Shown in pieces: positions 60,787-64,000 of a DNA stretch of 64,000 nucleotides. Under the pieces are notes generated by a model. It did no database searches. It had not been told where the DNA came from and saw nothing but the letters and a program-made list of their open reading frames with translations. Location of the stretch: assembly GCF_027580225.2 (NCBI RefSeq), contig NC_073346.2, forward strand, positions 1,941,001-2,005,000. The letters are read 5' to 3'. The position numbers and the translations under genes were made by a program. Positions within the stretch are counted from its first letter, which is position 1; the number at the start of each line of letters is the position of its first letter. This DNA comes from Misgurnus anguillicaudatus (Eukaryota; Chordata; Actinopteri; Cypriniformes; Cobitidae).

Positions 60787-62074
60787 CCCTTAAACAGGCA
60801 AGAGTGGAAAACGATGAGCAAAAAATAATTTCATGACATTTTTTGTATCATCTGGACTTATGTAATAGATATTCATTGGAATTTTTAAAATATTTGATAT
60901 ATTCAGGATTTTATGAGTTGTATCTCCCGGGATACATTGCCCTATTAAGGTATAAAAAAAGGATTAAGTCATCAAAATTTATTTTTTATTTGCAGCAAAA
61001 ATTGTGTGATTCTGACTTCCTCTCTTGCTCTAAAACATGCCATATATATTTTTTCATCCATTTTAAACTGTGTAAACAACAGGTTTACTAGTAACATTGC
61101 ATGTAAATAACACAACTAAATGTAGGTAGGCCTAACTAAGAATGAACAGTTTTTAAATGTCTTCATTGGCTACGTTGGTGCTTTTTCTGCTCCACCTGCA
61201 ATATATATATATTTTTTAGATAATACTAGTTTGGTAAATTATTTAAAAATTGATTAATTTTGCATACTACCTGAACTACCCCTCAATGTAAACTATATGT
61301 GTCTATATGTGTTTCATGCAGAGGCCTCTTATTGGCTGCAATTTAGAGTAATGCATGCCTAGCATGAAGAAAATTACCTACATTTCTTGGTTCTAATACA
61401 CCACTGCACTGTCACAAAAAATTTCATCTTCATCACTTTTCTCAAAATCTGAAGAATTCATTGGTAATGGCTCTATAACTAATATTCCCTATCATTCCTT
61501 ATACCATAAAATTAGCTGTTGTGAAGCCGCGAAAGAAAATATCCAGTTAAAATGCTAAGATGCAGTCACCTAAATATACGAATATCAGTTTAACCTGCAA
61601 ATTTGATCATTTATTACATTTTTTCAACTCAAAATACAAAGATAGGCCATATTGTGGTTAATCCCTTTTTTATACCCTAATCAGGCAATGTATCTCAGGG
61701 GATACGTATATTTCAAAATGTGCTAAATAACAATATAAACAACATATAACCAAATTTTCTTCTTCAGCACCTTAAGACAATGCTCACAATTAATATTAGC
61801 AGTATTAATATTTTTTTTTAAGAAGAAAAGTAAGATTAATATTAATTTTCTTACCCCAAAATCTGACTTTCCTGCAAAACCGGTGGCCATGTTGGATTTG
61901 GGTCGGGCTGACCAATCAATAAAAAAAAACTTGAAGCAAATAATGTTACCCACATATTCAAGACAGACCAAGGTTTGATAACTGATAGAAGGATTTGGTT
62001 GAAAAATCTTTTTTATGCCCCAAACAAGACACTGAAGAGAGCGTATCCCGTGGTGCACATTGCCTGTTTAAGGG
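60787..62074. mobile_element. piggyBac-like non-autonomous element, third layer
   Basis: Perfect 15-bp inverted ends CCCTTAAACAGGCAA and TTGCCTGTTTAAGGG, with TTAA on both sides (60783-60786 and 62075-62078). CCC-type ends plus a TTAA target fit the piggyBac superfamily. The interior of about 1.29 kb has no recognisable transposase. Both ends carry GATAC/GGATA-type words (about 60930 and 61700). Confidence 0.85.
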
Positions 62075-62078
62075 TTAA

Positions 62079-62461
62079 AGGTGCAGTGTGTAATTTTAAG
62101 AAAGGATCTCCTGACAGAAATGTAAAATAATATGCAAAACTATATTATCAGCGGTGTATAAAGACCTTTTTATAATGAATCGTTATGTTTTTATTACCTT
62201 AGAATGAGACGTTTTTATCTACATACAAAGAGGGTCCCCTTACGTGGAGGTCGCCATTTTGTGCCGCCATGTTTCTACAGAAGCCCTTAACAGACAAGCT
62301 TTGTTTACTAAGTTGTCTCTGACGATGACATATTTGTCCGGTGGCGGCTACTGTAGCTTCTCTATGCGTTTTTAAAAGCGAGGGGTGAGCAGTGGATTGA
62401 GCCGTTGGTTGCAATTCGCAACCTCACCACTAGATGCTGCTAACATTTACACACTGCACCT
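62079..62461. repeat. TTAA-type MITE sharing a target site with its neighbour
   Basis: Inverted 15-bp ends AGGTGCAGTGTGTAA and TTACACACTGCACCT. TTAA flanks it (62075-62078 shared with the piggyBac-like element, and 62462-62465). The interior contains GTCGCCATTTTGTGCCGCCA and GGTGGCGGCTACTGTAGC; no coding pattern. Confidence 0.9.
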
Positions 62462-63127
62462 TTAAATGGCTTGAGTTTAGTTGACTGTTAGGTTTTACAT
62501 TGTAGTAACATCATGTCACAATCACATGTAATAATACACCTAACTTTATCACTATGAATATAAACAAATAGGATGGCTTTTAGTACTCACTATTAAGCTA
62601 GTATATGGATACTGGTAAAGTTTAAAATATATTTTGTTTGATTCGGTAACAAACGGGCTAGTTATATTTATAAGACAAAGCTAAAAACAGGTTGCATTGA
62701 TACACGTTTTTTCATTACCATCAGTTACACCGTGATGAAGGTGAATTTCGTGGAAGATTCATAAAATATACGGTGTTTGGCATGTAAGAGTTTCCGTGAT
62801 GAAAGCATTGTTTGCCTTCGCTGACTGCATATGCAGGTACTGTATTCCTAGATTTCGTGCCTCGTGCACGTTCAAATCAATCGGGTGTGCGCGCATGTGT
62901 GGGCAGATCCTGACACAACAGAAGTGGTAGCCATGGTCGCGAGAGAGAATCATTTGTTTCGTCCCGAATGGAAATAATTAGCTGTGTTTAAAACAGCCGT
63001 GAGAGGTCTACAGACACTTGAGTTTTATACACTCTTTTTCAGAGTACTTACATTTTAAATATGTATTGGTATATAAAGACAGTTTAAACAAATTTGCAAA
63101 AAAGGTTTTTAGATAATTCCTGCCTTT

Positions 63128-64000
63128 AAGAAATAATTTTCATTTCGAATACTTATATCACTGACAACAGTGGTCTGGCCAGGATAGTGTCATTTAAAAA
63201 GTGGAGTGGAACTGATGTTTATGTTGTCATGTTGTGTACTGGCCACCAGTTGTGTGATTGCAGTACCAGTTTTAGTCACAAGTTTTGTAATTGCAATATC
63301 AGTTTTGGCCACAATCCTACATACTGTTCCTTTAATTTCTTTTCATTCTTGAATATGAAGGTTAATGACTGTTTATGTGCACCAATAATGTGATTACTTC
63401 CAATAATCAGAGTAAGGAGTTTATCGCAGTAAGATGTTTACATGACTCCAGCAAACTTTTTGCAAAACTCCTGTTTGCGTGCATTTGTTGTTACTCTTAT
63501 TATTCGCAAAGAATTGTGATTATCATTCACATACTCCAATGCACAGCACAAATAATGAACTCACATATTGTATTGGTGTGTTAATGGCCGCGGTTTTATT
63601 ATATTTACTTAAAATGCAAAACACGTTGCTATGGCCTTTTTATTCGGTGCCATGATGAATAACACTAAAATATTACAATGCCTCTGCAACAGTTGTATAC
63701 GCTATCGTCACGTTCTTGCTGTTACGTTCTTTGCATTCTTCACCCATGAAACTTGTATTAATGCATTTACTAGTCCTTATATGGCACATAGTGCACCATG
63801 CAGTGGATAAGAAATAATTAAGGCTGTATAAATATGTTTTTCATTGAGGCATCAGTGTCACACGAGCTGCTTTAGTGCACATACAGTGTGCTCCAGCACG
63901 ATAACACAGAGCGAATCATATGCACGAATCTGCAGTGAAAACAAAATGTATCAGACCCATTTAGATTCTACACAGAATGATTATACACAGAATGACAGAC
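63128..64000. other. Intergenic, nothing recognised
   Basis: Short direct repeats at 63250-63310 (CAGTTTTAGTCACAAGTTTTG / CAGTTTTGGCCACAAT-like). No gene or element end was identified up to the window edge. Confidence 0.4.

Larger units (their letters stand above)
60610..62504. repeat. MITE with TACACTGTAAAACC ends, second layer
   Basis: The ends TACACTGTAAAACCTAA and TTAGGTTTTACATTGTA are inverted. The left part holds its own hairpin: AAACCATTTAAGTTTTAAAA with TTTTAAAACTTAAATGGTTT around ACATACATTTGAGT / ACTCAAATGTATGT. It is interrupted by two TTAA-type elements. Confidence 0.8.
60303..63127. mobile_element. Outer element with about 190-bp inverted ends, holding three nested elements
   Basis: The left end (60303-60490: GGCAGGTTTAAGTC...TATAAAACTCGAGTGTCTGT...TTTTAAACACAGCTAATTAT) and the right end (62938-63127) are inverted copies over about 190 bp. 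The right end also matches intronic copy 1 at 33006-33300. Inside lie nested elements at 60610-62504, 60787-62074 and 62079-62461. Confidence 0.75.

Noticed and set aside
61723..62058. Minus-strand 111-codon frame as a possible piggyBac transposase remnant
   Set aside because: No DDD-type catalytic motif or Cys-rich C-terminus could be seen, so the element is called non-autonomous.

Overview
The window reads as vertebrate nuclear DNA, most likely from a teleost and probably a cypriniform fish. It has long AT-rich introns with GT-AG splice sites, one large vertebrate-type spectraplakin gene, and very dense DNA transposons of the kinds common in cyprinid genomes: Tc1-like, hAT-like, TTAA-target palindromic MITEs, tRNA-related SINEs and a degraded Ty3/gypsy element. 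I see no prokaryotic genes, operons or CRISPR array. The species is inferred from this repeat spectrum only.

Layout. 1-5268: minus-strand, 5'-truncated and frame-broken Ty3/gypsy retrotransposon (gag, protease, RT-RNase H, integrase) running off the left edge. 6648-6759: one isolated spectrin-repeat-like exon on the plus strand. 7281-20093: repeat-rich non-coding DNA with two dead Tc1-like transposons, the first split by two later insertions, and several foldback elements. 20094-25065: mostly unique sequence that probably holds the promoter and 5' UTR of the main gene.

25066-54947: one intact plus-strand spectraplakin gene of the MACF1/dystonin family. I reconstructed 39 coding exons. All junction phases agree and the frame stays open for about 2087 codons. 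The product has no actin-binding calponin-homology or plakin region. It starts with a Gly-2, Ser-6 N-myristoylation-like sequence and a basic, Ser/Pro-rich leader. It continues through about 15 spectrin repeats, two canonical EF-hands and a GAS2 microtubule-binding domain, and ends in a short Ser-rich tail without an SxIP motif. It therefore looks like a short, microtubule-side spectraplakin that may be membrane-anchored. Its introns hold hAT, Tc1, Harbinger-like, TTAA-type and SINE insertions.

54948-64000: the 3' UTR with an AATAAA signal; then a non-autonomous element carrying the 5' end of a RecQ-like helicase gene (start codon, DEVH box, splice donor, but Walker A deleted); then a quiet stretch; then a nested stack of four elements (60303-63127), two of which share one TTAA target site.

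Apart from the spectraplakin and perhaps the orphan exon, I see no intact protein-coding gene.
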